This document shows positions 18,027 to 26,494 of a stretch of DNA of 64,000 nucleotides, in pieces. This DNA comes from Gammaproteobacteria bacterium UBA5078. Its GTDB lineage: Bacteria > Pseudomonadota > Gammaproteobacteria > Pseudomonadales > Pseudohongiellaceae. The stretch covers positions 9,814-73,813 of the forward strand of contig DIAM01000013.1 of assembly GCA_002416505.1 (NCBI GenBank), given 5' to 3'. Made by a program: the position numbers and the translations under genes. Each line of letters opens with the position of its first letter. Within the stretch, counting starts at the first letter, position 1. The notes beneath the pieces are model-generated. The model worked only from the letters and a program-made list of their open reading frames with translations. It made no database searches and was not told the DNA's origin.

Positions 18027-19271
18027 ATGAAGTTGATTAGACCATTCAATGCCCTAAGACCAAAGCCAGAACTCGCCGCTCGCGTAGCAGCGCCGCCCTA
18101 TGATGTTCTCAATCGCGAAGAGGCCTTCGAGATGGCGACGGGCAATGACGTCAGTTTCTTGCGCATCAACAAGCCCGAGATCGATGTGGACCCCGCCATA
18201 GACGTCTACGATCCGCGTGTCTATGAGCGTGGCGCGCATAATCTGCACAAGTTTATCGAACAGGGCATCATGCGGCGCGATGCGCAAGACTGTTTCTATG
18301 TGTACAAGCAAGTGATGGGCGAGCACGCTCAGGTTGGTCTAGTCGCAGCCGCCTCCGTCGCCGCTTATGAGCAAGACCTTATCAAGAAACACGAGTTCAC
18401 GCGTCCCGACAAAGAGGATGATCGTGTCAACCATATCAATACGCTCAGCGCGCAAGTGGGGCCGGTGTTCTTGACCTATCGTGCCAAACCCGAGATCGAT
18501 GCCCTGATCGACGCCGTGACTTCCACTCCGCCCGAATATGACTTCGTGGCCGACGACGGCAATCGGCATGTGCTATGGGTGGTGTCCGACCAAGCCTTAG
18601 TGGCGAAGATTCAAGTGGCTTTCGACAAGGTTGATTGTCTATATGTGGCCGATGGCCATCACCGCTCAGCCGCCGCGCAGCGTGTGAAAGACTTGCGTAA
18701 GAACGCCAATCCGCAGCACACGGGGGAGGAGTCTTATAACTTCTTCTCTACGGTAATCTTTCCCGATAATCAGATGCAGATATTGGACTACAACCGCGTA
18801 GTCAAAGACCTCAACGGCTTGGGCGTAGAAGAGTTTCTCACTAAGATTCAGGTAAGTTTTAGGTTAAAAGAGTCTAGCGATGGTGCCGTGAAGCCTGCTC
18901 GCGAGCATCAGTTCACCATGTTCCTCGAGGGTAAGTGGTATATCCTAGAGGCTATCGAGGGTCTATGGGACGAGAACGACCCGGTGGGCAGTTTGGATAT
19001 GAGTATCCTGCAGAGGAATCTATTCCAGCCCCTTTTAGGGATAGAGGATCAGCGCCGCGATAAGCGCATCGATTTCGTCGGGGGTATTCGCGGTCTGGAA
19101 GCGCTGGAGAAACGCGTCAACTCGGGTGAGTGCAAACTCGCCTTCGCGATTTACCCCACCTCGATAAAGAGTTTGATGGCCATTGCCGATGCCGGCGAAG
19201 TGATGCCGCCAAAGTCCACCTGGTTTGAGCCAAAGCTCAAGAGTGGCCTGTTCGTGCATATGCTCGACTAG
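18027..19271 (+). CDS. DUF1015 family protein
   Basis: A 414-residue soluble protein beginning MKLIRPFNALRPKPELAARVAAPPYDVLNREEA, typical of DUF1015, with the family signature YVADGHHRSAAAQR near residue 208. It is widespread in bacteria and I do not rely on any assigned reaction. The DGHHR block resembles nucleotide- or phosphate-binding loops of ParB-like small-molecule kinases, which is only a hint. AAGGATTCGCA precedes the start. It ends two bases from the converging AraC-type regulator gene, leaving no room for a separate terminator. Confidence 0.88.
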   Translation: MKLIRPFNALRPKPELAARVAAPPYDVLNREEAFEMATGNDVSFLRINKPEIDVDPAIDVYDPRVYERGAHNLHKFIEQGIMRRDAQDCFYVYKQVMGEHAQVGLVAAASVAAYEQDLIKKHEFTRPDKEDDRVNHINTLSAQVGPVFLTYRAKPEIDALIDAVTSTPPEYDFVADDGNRHVLWVVSDQALVAKIQVAFDKVDCLYVADGHHRSAAAQRVKDLRKNANPQHTGEESYNFFSTVIFPDNQMQILDYNRVVKDLNGLGVEEFLTKIQVSFRLKESSDGAVKPAREHQFTMFLEGKWYILEAIEGLWDENDPVGSLDMSILQRNLFQPLLGIEDQRRDKRIDFVGGIRGLEALEKRVNSGECKLAFAIYPTSIKSLMAIADAGEVMPPKSTWFEPKLKSGLFVHMLD

Positions 19272-19273
19272 TC

Positions 19274-20431
19274 TTAGTTGGCGGTTCTTCGAAACTCTTC
19301 GTGCTTATCGTGCGATGCTAGGTCGCGGTATTGAGTAGGTGTCACCTTCATCAAATCCTTGAATGACTTGTTGAAAGAGGACAGGGCGGAGTAGCCGACA
19401 TCGAACGCGATGTTGGCGATCTGTTCGCGATGATCGGAGGCCGTTGCTAAGCGTTTGCAAGCCTCCTGAATGCGAAACTCATTTAGGAACTGATTGAAGT
19501 TACGATACCCCAATTGCTTGTTGATCAGGCGACGTAGACGGTATTCCTGCAGCGTCAGGCGCTCCGCCAGCTCGCCGATTGTCAGCCCTGGCCGCGCGTA
19601 TAATTTTTCCTGCTTTAACACCTCATAAATCCTCTGCACCAATGCGGGGTTGTCGACCTTATTGTGCGCACTAGGCACAGGGCTAAGGTGGCGCGTCTGT
19701 TGCTCTCGCGGCAGGAGGATCTCCTGCAAGGCGTCGTTCTGCAGCCGCATGCTCGAGATATTGAACACCAGCGTGATGAGGAACATATAGAAGAACAATA
19801 GCTCCACCGGCATAGGCGTGATCGAGAATGAGAATTGGTCGGCGTAGTGCTGGTAGGCGACCACGAAGCCTCGAATTAGGATCGCCGTTACCAACATGCC
19901 CATGGCCACGACGAAGGGTACTCGCACGCGGCGACGCGATTCGACCAAGTCATTGCCTAAATCCTGAACGGCTAAGTATACGGCGTGCCCACAGAAGCCC
20001 ATCATGATGATCTGCGGAATCACATAGCAGACTAGGTAGAGTATTTCTAAAGAGGGCGAGTCGCCAGTGCCAATATAGACTCCGAAGCTGCGCAGGGCGA
20101 GATAGAAGACAATCACCCCGATTATTGGCTTGGACACGCGAGCATTGTCTACGAATAGGTATAGGGCTAACAACCAGAGTGCCGCGGGGCCCATGGTGGC
20201 GAAGCGCATGAGGATATAGTCGGTAACGGGATAGACGCTACCATCGACGAAGCTGGTCAGGACATAGCAGCCAAGGCAGAAGCTATAGAGGGCGAGTAAG
20301 CGACCGATGAGTTGGTGCCAGTGGTAAATCAGGAAGAACAGGCACATGAAACTGAGCTGTGAGATTGCTAACGCAGCGATGGTATCCAAGCTCATACCGA
20401 GCATGAGAGGCCCCTCTTTTATAGTTATCAT
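19274..20431 (-). CDS. Membrane-anchored AraC-family regulator
   Basis: A 385-residue protein with two parts. Residues 10-230 form about seven hydrophobic segments, an integral membrane sensor region; residues 265-385 form an AraC/XylS DNA-binding domain (RPGLTIGELAERLTLQEYRLRRLI as first HTH, FDVGYSALSSFNKSFKDLMKVTPTQYR as second). A membrane-bound AraC regulator must find its operator from the membrane, a layout known from 7TM-linked AraC proteins in marine Bacteroidetes and gammaproteobacteria. Alternative starts lie at Met10 and Met13. Target genes are unknown; the neighbouring secreted-protein gene is a candidate. Confidence 0.85.
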   Translation of the reverse strand: MITIKEGPLMLGMSLDTIAALAISQLSFMCLFFLIYHWHQLIGRLLALYSFCLGCYVLTSFVDGSVYPVTDYILMRFATMGPAALWLLALYLFVDNARVSKPIIGVIVFYLALRSFGVYIGTGDSPSLEILYLVCYVIPQIIMMGFCGHAVYLAVQDLGNDLVESRRRVRVPFVVAMGMLVTAILIRGFVVAYQHYADQFSFSITPMPVELLFFYMFLITLVFNISSMRLQNDALQEILLPREQQTRHLSPVPSAHNKVDNPALVQRIYEVLKQEKLYARPGLTIGELAERLTLQEYRLRRLINKQLGYRNFNQFLNEFRIQEACKRLATASDHREQIANIAFDVGYSALSSFNKSFKDLMKVTPTQYRDLASHDKHEEFRRTAN

Positions 20432-20478
20432 TATTGGGGCTTATAAAGCCACGACTCTGGCCAAGATGCAAACAATAA

Positions 20479-20522
20479 AATGCCCGACACCTATTGCGCG
20501 AAAAGCGTAGGTGCCGGGCATT
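20479..20522 (-). terminator. Intrinsic terminator behind the secreted-protein gene
   Basis: A 15-bp stem with one G-T pair (AATGCCCGACACCTA at 20479-20493 with TAGGTGCCGGGCATT at 20508-20522) and a 14-base loop. On the minus strand it is followed by TTATTGTTT, so it ends transcription arriving from the gene at 20554-21519. Confidence 0.85.
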
Positions 20523-20553
20523 ATTGCGAGCTATGAATCGTGTGAGTGGGTGC

Positions 20554-21519
20554 CTATTCGCTAACTATCACCGTGATGTACTCATCGTGATAGAGACCTC
20601 CGTCATCGGCACGGCCCCACAGCACATAGTTGCCGGGCTCGTCGAAGGTGACCTCGGTGTGGTAGATGCCGTCCTCGGGGATTGGGGGTGGCGTCCACAG
20701 TGCGCCCCATGGCGAATTGGCCCCGGCACGGGTGTCTTCCCAAGGCTTCGGTTGGGGGGGGTCGAAGGCGACGGCACCCTCACCACGATAGACATTCCAA
20801 GACAGGAACAGGCCGTTTGTCTTGCCTACAGTGACCTGGCGCGGTGGCGTCAGCATCTTCTCACGGCCTTCCGCTACTTCGCGTGTCAATGAGGCAGCGC
20901 GAGGCTTAGGCAGTCCATCGTCCTCTACTCGTGCTTCGATCATCAGGGGTTCACCCACCCGCACGCGGCGAATGACCTGACCTCCTGTGCGATCGCCAAG
21001 GACAGTCACCGTAGGGGCGAGGTTGGCGCGTGACTCGGGGCTACTCGTGCCAGCACCTAGGGAGCCAGTTTCCGAGGCGATGACCACATTGTCTACGACA
21101 TAGTCACGAGCCAGGGTGGCATAAGCGACCTTAGTGACGCCGTTGGCTGTGACCGTCCAGGAAAGTTCCTTGTCGCCCCAGTCCGCAGGCACCACGACCT
21201 CGAAGGTGAAGCGATTACGGCGTGGCAGGAAATGCGTTGGCTGGCCGCGGTCGGCTTCGCCGGGGGAGAATAGATTATTGTCACCCACTGGGATATCCAA
21301 CTCCTCTTCCCAGTTCTCGTTCTGATAGCCGAAGATGAAACTGAAGGTACCGTCATCATTCTCCCACCAACCCTCATAGGCAGGCTCTATGTATTGCCCT
21401 TTGCGGTAGGTGTCCGCATGTGCGGAGGTGGACAGTAGTGCGCTGAGCAGCACGAACGCTAGGAACGCCTTTAGGAGTGTGCTTGCTGTGGAATAGGCAG
21501 ATGAATACTGATTAATCAT
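20554..21519 (-). CDS. Secreted protein of unknown function
   Basis: Start at ATG 21519, chosen over the in-frame start at 21591, because GAGGG lies six bases before it and it opens a Sec signal peptide (residues 1 to about 36, ending SAHA). The 321-residue product then reads AYEGWWENDDGTFSFIFGY, followed by a beta-rich domain (RFTFEVVVPADWGDKELSWTV) and a C-terminal Ig-like or calcium-rich region ending GIYHTEVTFDEPGNYVLWGRADDGG. I recall similar sequences in environmental bacteria, but with no assigned role. It is a single-gene unit, with a terminator behind it and the AraC-type regulator beyond. Confidence 0.75.
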   Translation of the reverse strand: MINQYSSAYSTASTLLKAFLAFVLLSALLSTSAHADTYRKGQYIEPAYEGWWENDDGTFSFIFGYQNENWEEELDIPVGDNNLFSPGEADRGQPTHFLPRRNRFTFEVVVPADWGDKELSWTVTANGVTKVAYATLARDYVVDNVVIASETGSLGAGTSSPESRANLAPTVTVLGDRTGGQVIRRVRVGEPLMIEARVEDDGLPKPRAASLTREVAEGREKMLTPPRQVTVGKTNGLFLSWNVYRGEGAVAFDPPQPKPWEDTRAGANSPWGALWTPPPIPEDGIYHTEVTFDEPGNYVLWGRADDGGLYHDEYITVIVSE

Positions 21520-21717
21520 GAAATACCCTCTATGTGCGCATCGTGGCGAGTAGCTGCGCCAGTGCACGATTTTATTGTTTAAACGAAGCAAGATGGTAAC
21601 TGCAAGAGGAAGTTTACGTGAGCAGACTAGAAAGTCTGCCGGGAAATGAAAAGCCTATGACGAAATTTGAAAAGAAAGTCGAGTAGATCAATGAAGCAAG
21701 AATAAAAGCCAGCAATC

Positions 21718-21745
21718 TGTAGGAGCGGGCGAGCCCGCTCCTACA
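21718..21745. repeat. Perfect 28-bp REP-like palindrome
   Basis: TGTAGGAGCGGGC, two bases GA, then its exact reverse complement. The GGAGCGGGC..GCCCGCTCC theme is that of Pseudomonas-type REP sequences. It lies 12 bp past the stop of the small heat-shock gene and could also act as a hairpin that stops or stabilises that transcript, although no T-run follows. A diverged relative lies at 26441-26468. Confidence 0.8.
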
Positions 21746-21757
21746 GCCGAGCGCTAA

Positions 21758-22213
21758 TTACGCTGGCTTGTTATCCAGCAGTTGCGCCAACTTGCCGTTG
21801 ATCGCGATTTGTCGCGGTTTCATCGCCTCGGGCAATTCGCGCTCGAGATCGATATTGAGCAGGCCATTCTCGAGACTGGCGCTGGTGACCTTGACGTGAT
21901 CGGCGAGCTGGAACACGCGCTCGAAGTCGCGCCCTGCGATGCCCTGATGCAGGAAGTTGCGCTCCTTGCCGTCGTCGGCTTTCTTGCCTCGGACCGTAAG
22001 GGTGCGCTGTTCGGATTGAATCTGTAGCTCTTCATCCACGAAGCCGGCGATGGCCATGGTGATGCGGTACTTATCCTTGCTAAGCAGTTCAATATTGTAA
22101 GGGGGGTAACTAGGTTGGCTCTGTTCGCGCTGCGTGACGGAGTCGAGCAGGGAAGTCAGGTGATCGAAGCCAATAGTAGAACGGTATAGGGGTGCAAAAT
22201 CAAAATTTCTCAT
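21758..22213 (-). CDS. ibpA: Small heat-shock protein (IbpA/Hsp20 family)
   Basis: Start at ATG 22213 (MRNFDFAPLYRSTIGFDHL), the conserved IbpA N-terminus; the seven upstream residues in frame are non-coding. The 151-residue protein has an alpha-crystallin domain (about residues 35-130): YNIELLSKDKYRITMAIAGF, the strand LTVRGKK, and the late-strand block LENGLLNIDLERELPE, followed by a short tail. It holds unfolding proteins for later refolding by ClpB and DnaK. I do not see a convincing sigma-32 promoter or RNA thermometer in the upstream sequence, although a weak TATAT/ATATA stem surrounds the AGG of the ribosome-binding site. Confidence 0.95.
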   Translation of the reverse strand: MRNFDFAPLYRSTIGFDHLTSLLDSVTQREQSQPSYPPYNIELLSKDKYRITMAIAGFVDEELQIQSEQRTLTVRGKKADDGKERNFLHQGIAGRDFERVFQLADHVKVTSASLENGLLNIDLERELPEAMKPRQIAINGKLAQLLDNKPA

Positions 22214-22412
22214 GATGTATATCCTCGTAAGCAATATATAAGTTAGTTGTTAAGCCCATCCGAAGATCGAGCTCTACGGCAAATCTCCCAGGAGCATCTG
22301 CCGTTGTTTCAAAGATGTGGGGTTTTGCGAATATTTCAAGGTTTTGATTTGAAATTTTCTTGGGGGAGAGGAAATGGTGGTAGGTTCGCGAAGGATATCA
22401 CTTCGAGTGACG

Positions 22413-22528
22413 CGCTTCGCTGCACGGTAAAGCGCTGCCGGAGACGCCACGAGCACATCCATGTGGGCTCGTCGAACGCCAGCCCTGGCGTTCGACGCTC
22501 CTGCATCACTTCACCGCACATCGGAGCG
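22413..22528. repeat. Nested-palindrome element, copy C
   Basis: A 116-bp imperfect palindrome filling most of the 380-bp gap between the small heat-shock gene and prpD. Outer arms of 30 bp (22413-22442 and 22499-22528) match at 21 positions, most mismatches being transitions that would still pair as G-T. The core begins GCCGGAGACGCC, carries GCACATCCATGTG, and contains a perfect 13-2-13 hairpin at 22470-22497 (CGTCGAACGCCAG, CC, then its complement). The core is shared with 48841-48960 and 49070-49239. Confidence 0.75.
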
Positions 22529-22592
22529 CTCGGGAGTGCTGGCTGCTCGTTCGGTGGTGTTAATTAAAGCGAATAACTTTTCTTTGTTGTAT

Positions 22593-24041
22593 TTAGATCA
22601 CCAACAGGTCCATGAATTCGTGGACTGGGGTGGCTTCTAGGGCTTTCTGATCTTTGCACAGCGCGAAGATCTTCTCGACTCTGGAGGCCGGGAAGCGGGT
22701 TGCTAGGTTGCTCCTAAATTTGCGCTCCAGCAGCGGAATGCCTTCCTTGCGGCGTCTCCTGTGGCCCACTGGGTATTCCACTTCTACCTTCTGCGTGGAG
22801 CTGCCGTCCTTGAAGAAGATCTGCAGGGCATTGGCGATGGAGCGCTTGTCTGCCTCTAGGTACTCCTTGGTGTAGCGGGGCTCCTCTATCACTTCCATCT
22901 TCTCGCGCAGCTGATCGATGATGGGGTGGGCCTTGTGGAAGTCGTCCTCGTAGTTCTCGGCGACCAGGTCGCCGAAGGCTAGGGGCACTGCGGTCATATA
23001 TTGTAGGCAGTGGTCGCGGTCGGCCGGGTTGTTTAGCGGGCCGCTCTTGCTGATGATGCGAATGGCGGACTCGTGGGTGTGGATGACGATGCGCTCGATC
23101 TCGTCTAGGCGATCCTTCACTAGTGGGTGAAGGCGCACGGCGGCCTCGGCGGCGGTCTGGGAATGGAACTCGGCGGGGAAGGAGATCTTGAACAGGATCT
23201 GCTCCATCACATAGCTGCCATAGCCTTGGGTGAATTTGAATTTATTGCCCTTGAACTGCACGTCGTAGAAGCCCCATTTCGGCGCGCTGAGCACGCTGGG
23301 GTAGCCGATCTCGCCACGCATCGTCAGGTCCGCTAGGCGCACCGCGCGCGAGGTTGCGTCTCCTGCTGCCCAAGACTTGCGCGGACCAGCATTGGGGGAG
23401 TGGCGATAGGTGCGTAGGCTAGAGCCGTCCAGCCAGGCCTGGGAAAGCGCATCGATGATCTGGGATTGCGTGCCGCCCAGCATCTTCGTGACGACGGCGG
23501 TGGATGCCACGCGCACGAGTAGGACATGACAAAGCCCTACGCGGTTAAAACTATTCTCCAGCGCCAGTACGCCCTGAATCTCGTGGGCCTTGATCATGGC
23601 CGTGAGCACATGTTTCATCAGCAGGGGCGCCTTGCCCGCGGCGACGTTCTTCTGCGACAGATAGTCAGCCACGGCGAGGATGCCGCCGAGGTTATCGGAT
23701 GGATGGCCCCACTCTGCGGCCAACCAGGTGTCGTTGTAATCGAGCCAGCGGATGATGCAGCCGATGTCCCAGGCCGCCTTCACAGGGTCCAAGCGGAATT
23801 GAGTGCCAGGCACACGCGCGCCATGGGGTACGGTGGTGCCTTCCACTAGTGGGCCGAGCAGCTTGGTGCATTCGGGGAAACGCAGGGCGAGCAGACCGCA
23901 GCCGAGTGTGTCCATCAGGCAGTTGCGAGCGGTGTCATAGGCCTCGCTAGAATGAATCTCGTAATCGGTGACGTATTGAGCGATGTCGACTAGCTCTTGG
24001 TCCGGGGCTGGTCTTTCGTTGAATTCCACAGTGGCTGACAT
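22593..24041 (-). CDS. prpD: 2-methylcitrate dehydratase PrpD
   Basis: A 482-residue MmgE/PrpD protein. PrpD blocks are visible: DTARNCLMDTLGCGLLAL near residue 38, WLDYNDTWLAAEWGHPSDNLGGILAVADYL near residue 99, and DRDHCLQYMTAVPLAFGDL near residue 343. It dehydrates 2-methylcitrate to 2-methylaconitate in propionyl-CoA breakdown. Last gene of a prpB-prpC-prpD run on the minus strand, separated from prpC by an unusual 251-bp gap with strong hairpins. Neither acnD/prpF nor a PrpR-type regulator lies nearby, so rehydration must depend on an aconitase encoded elsewhere. Confidence 0.96.
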   Translation of the reverse strand: MSATVEFNERPAPDQELVDIAQYVTDYEIHSSEAYDTARNCLMDTLGCGLLALRFPECTKLLGPLVEGTTVPHGARVPGTQFRLDPVKAAWDIGCIIRWLDYNDTWLAAEWGHPSDNLGGILAVADYLSQKNVAAGKAPLLMKHVLTAMIKAHEIQGVLALENSFNRVGLCHVLLVRVASTAVVTKMLGGTQSQIIDALSQAWLDGSSLRTYRHSPNAGPRKSWAAGDATSRAVRLADLTMRGEIGYPSVLSAPKWGFYDVQFKGNKFKFTQGYGSYVMEQILFKISFPAEFHSQTAAEAAVRLHPLVKDRLDEIERIVIHTHESAIRIISKSGPLNNPADRDHCLQYMTAVPLAFGDLVAENYEDDFHKAHPIIDQLREKMEVIEEPRYTKEYLEADKRSIANALQIFFKDGSSTQKVEVEYPVGHRRRRKEGIPLLERKFRSNLATRFPASRVEKIFALCKDQKALEATPVHEFMDLLVI

Positions 24042-24196
24042 GCTGACTCTCTCGGTGTTGAAGTGAAGGGTTAATAGTAGCCGAAATGGCGATGTAAAAA
24101 AATTTTGCTACTTTATTTGCAGCATCCAAAAAGCTGAACTACGTTTAAAGACGAACACAGGGAATGTGTGATCGTAGCCCGAGAAGGAACTTGGGC

Positions 24197-24263
24197 GGGG
24201 TCATGGTCCGGGCGTGCTTCCCTTAACCCCATGACCCACCGGGGGCAGCGCGGCTGCCCCCGG
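24197..24263. repeat. Twin hairpins between prpC and prpD
   Basis: Two hairpins side by side: GGGTCATGG at 24198-24206 with CCATGACCC at 24229-24237, and the perfect CCGGGGGCAGC-GCG-GCTGCCCCCGG at 24239-24263. No T-run follows on either strand, so simple termination is unlikely; they could protect the prpBC message or modulate read-through into prpD. Confidence 0.6.
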
Positions 24264-24292
24264 ACCTTTCTTCAAACTCCACGATCGAGAGA

Positions 24293-25417
24293 TCAGCGCT
24301 CCTCTATATCCACCCACTCCGCGGTCGCAGGTCCGGTGTAATCCGCGCTCGGGCGAATGATGCGGTTGTTGGCGCGCTGCTCCTTCACATGGGCCGCCCA
24401 GCCCGTCACGCGGCTCATCACGAAGATCGGCGTGAACAGTTTCGTGGGGATGCCCATGAAGTGATAGGCCGAGGCATGGAAGAAGTCCGCGTTGCAGAAC
24501 AGCTTCTTCTCGCGCCACATCACCTCTTCGCAGCGCACGGACACCGGATAGAGCTCGGTGTCGCCCACAGACTCGGCCAACTTCTCCGACCACTGCTTGA
24601 TGATCACATTGCGTGGGTCCGACTCGGCATAGATCGCATGGCCGAAGCCCATGATCTTTTCCTTGCGTGCCAACATGCCCATGATCTCGCGCTCCGCCTC
24701 GTCCGCGCTATGCCACTGCGCGATCATGTCCATCGCCGCCTCGTTGGCGCCGCCGTGCAGGGGGCCGCGCAGAGAGCCGATGGCGGCGGTCACGCAGGAG
24801 TGCATGTCCGACAGGGTCGAGGCGCATACTCGCGCCGTGAATGTGGAGGCGTTGAACTCGTGCTCCGCATACAGGATCAGGGAGATGTTCATCACCTTGG
24901 TGAACAACTCGCTGGGGATCTCGTCACTGAGCATGTGCAGGAAGTGTGCCCCGATGGAATCGTCTTGAATGGCGGTATCGATGCGCACGCCATCGTGGGA
25001 CCAGCGGTACCAATAGCAGATGATCGAGGGCAGGGTGGCGACTAAGCGGTCGATGGCATCGTCCTGCTCCGCGAAACTCTGCTCCGTCTCCAGATTGCCC
25101 AGCATAGAGCAGCCCGTGCGCATCACATCCATGGGGTGTGCGTCGGCAGGGATGCGCTCTAAAACTTCCTTTAAAGCATTAGGTAACTCGCGTAATGATT
25201 TGATTTTATTATTATAAACATCCAGTTCAAGCTGCGTAGGCAGGTGGCCCCGAAGCAGCAGAAACGCTACCTCCTCGAAGCGCGCCTTCTCCGCCAGCAC
25301 GCTGATGTCATAGCCCCGATAGGTGAGCCCAGAGCCCGTCTTGCCAACGGTACATAATGCGGTTTCGCCGGCTACCTGACCGCGAAGGCCGGCGCCCGAG
25401 AGTGGTTTTGTTGCCAT
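24293..25417 (-). CDS. prpC: 2-methylcitrate synthase PrpC
   Basis: A 374-residue citrate-synthase-family enzyme of the short PrpC type. Catalytic elements are seen in order: GSLRGPLHGGANEAAM (His), MGFGHAIYAESDPRN (His) and FFHASAYHFMGIPTKLFTPIFVMSRVTGWAAH (Asp region and CoA-binding). The N-terminus AGLRGQVAGETALCTVG is that of PrpC, not of the longer citrate synthase GltA. It joins propionyl-CoA with oxaloacetate. It lies 57 bp after prpB on the same strand. Confidence 0.96.
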   Translation of the reverse strand: MATKPLSGAGLRGQVAGETALCTVGKTGSGLTYRGYDISVLAEKARFEEVAFLLLRGHLPTQLELDVYNNKIKSLRELPNALKEVLERIPADAHPMDVMRTGCSMLGNLETEQSFAEQDDAIDRLVATLPSIICYWYRWSHDGVRIDTAIQDDSIGAHFLHMLSDEIPSELFTKVMNISLILYAEHEFNASTFTARVCASTLSDMHSCVTAAIGSLRGPLHGGANEAAMDMIAQWHSADEAEREIMGMLARKEKIMGFGHAIYAESDPRNVIIKQWSEKLAESVGDTELYPVSVRCEEVMWREKKLFCNADFFHASAYHFMGIPTKLFTPIFVMSRVTGWAAHVKEQRANNRIIRPSADYTGPATAEWVDIEER

Positions 25418-25474
25418 GGTAAATTCCTATAATTATTCAATGTACTTGTTGGAGCGTAGGCCTTTGCCAAGGGG

Positions 25475-26356
25475 CTAATCTTTGCTAAACAGCTTATCCA
25501 ATTTCTCTTCATAGGCATGATAGCCCAGCACCTCATAGAGCTGGGCGCGGGTCTGCATCAGCTTGACCACCGAACCCTGGTCGCCATCTTCTATGATGCT
25601 GTCGTAGACCGTCTCGGCCGCCTTGCTCATGGCGCGGAACGCACTCAGCGGGTAGAGCACCATGTTCACCCCAGCGGCGGCGAGGCTGGCTTTGTTAAAC
25701 AGCGGAGTGGCCCCGAACTCGGTGATGTTCGCCAGAATGGGCACATGCACCGCCGCGCTAAACTGGCGGTATTGATCCAGATCCGTAATCGCCTCTGGGA
25801 AGATCGCGTCTGCACCGGCCTCTACACAGGCAATCGCCCGCTCGATGGCAGACTCTATGCCTTCCACTGCGATGGCATCGGTGCGCGCCATGATCACGAA
25901 GTCGTGGTCGATCTTCGCGTCCACTGCCGCCTTGATGCGGTCCACCATCTCGCTCTTGCTCACGATCGCCTTATTGGGGCGATGCCCGCAACGCTTCTGC
26001 GCCACTTGGTCCTCCAAGTGCACCGCCGCGGCGCCTGCCTTCTCCATCGCCTTAACGGTACGTGCGATATTGAACGCGCCGCCCCAGCCGGTGTCGATAT
26101 CCACCAGCAAGGGCAGGTCTGTGGCGCTGGTGATGCGATCCACGTCGATAAGCACATCGTTTAAGCTGGTCATGCCCAGGTCCGGCAGCCCATAGGATGC
26201 GTTCGCTACCCCGGCCCCGGAGAGATACAAGGCCTGATGCCCAGCGCGCTGCGCGAGCATGGCCGAGTAGGCGTTAATTGCACCGACGATTTGCAGAGGA
26301 GAGTTGGCTTGCAGTGCCCGATGAAAACGGGCGCCTGCGCTGAGGGGGAGTGACAT
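25475..26356 (-). CDS. prpB: 2-methylisocitrate lyase PrpB
   Basis: Start at ATG 26356 (MSLPLSAGARFHRAL), preceded by AAGGAATCCAGC; the 37-residue longer frame reaches into non-coding sequence. The 293-residue product has the lyase signature KRCGHRPNK, with Cys as catalytic residue and Arg where isocitrate lyase has Lys, plus VDIDTGWGG and MARTDA metal-binding blocks. It splits 2-methylisocitrate into pyruvate and succinate. Length matches Escherichia coli PrpB (296). First gene of the prp run; a REP-like palindrome lies 85 bp upstream. Confidence 0.97.
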   Translation of the reverse strand: MSLPLSAGARFHRALQANSPLQIVGAINAYSAMLAQRAGHQALYLSGAGVANASYGLPDLGMTSLNDVLIDVDRITSATDLPLLVDIDTGWGGAFNIARTVKAMEKAGAAAVHLEDQVAQKRCGHRPNKAIVSKSEMVDRIKAAVDAKIDHDFVIMARTDAIAVEGIESAIERAIACVEAGADAIFPEAITDLDQYRQFSAAVHVPILANITEFGATPLFNKASLAAAGVNMVLYPLSAFRAMSKAAETVYDSIIEDGDQGSVVKLMQTRAQLYEVLGYHAYEEKLDKLFSKD

Positions 26357-26440
26357 GCTGGATTCCTTATGTACGTGCGAAAGAACTGCCAGCAAGTTAA
26401 TGGAAAGTGCTGCCAATGTAAATTGCACCATAGTGCTAGG

Positions 26441-26468
26441 TGTGGGAGCAGGCAAGCCCACTCCCACA
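26441..26468. repeat. REP-like palindrome upstream of prpB
   Basis: TGTGGGAGCAGGC, AA, GCCCACTCCCACA: same 13-2-13 architecture as the perfect element at 21718-21745, with two mismatches in the stem. It lies between ugd (stop at 26495) and prpB, both on the minus strand. Confidence 0.7.
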
Positions 26469-26494
26469 ATCGCTGGCTCTAATAGGCCTAGTGG

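Noticed and set aside
22214..22260. RNA thermometer upstream of the small heat-shock gene
   Set aside because: Only a weak TATAT/ATATA stem surrounds the ribosome-binding site; no ROSE or fourU-type pairing can be drawn.
24389..25045. Plus-strand frame of 218 residues opposite prpC
   Set aside because: Antisense shadow of a conserved gene, no ribosome-binding site and no recognisable domain.
25517..26164. Plus-strand frame of 215 residues opposite prpB
   Set aside because: Antisense shadow with the same character; prpB signatures are unmistakable on the minus strand.
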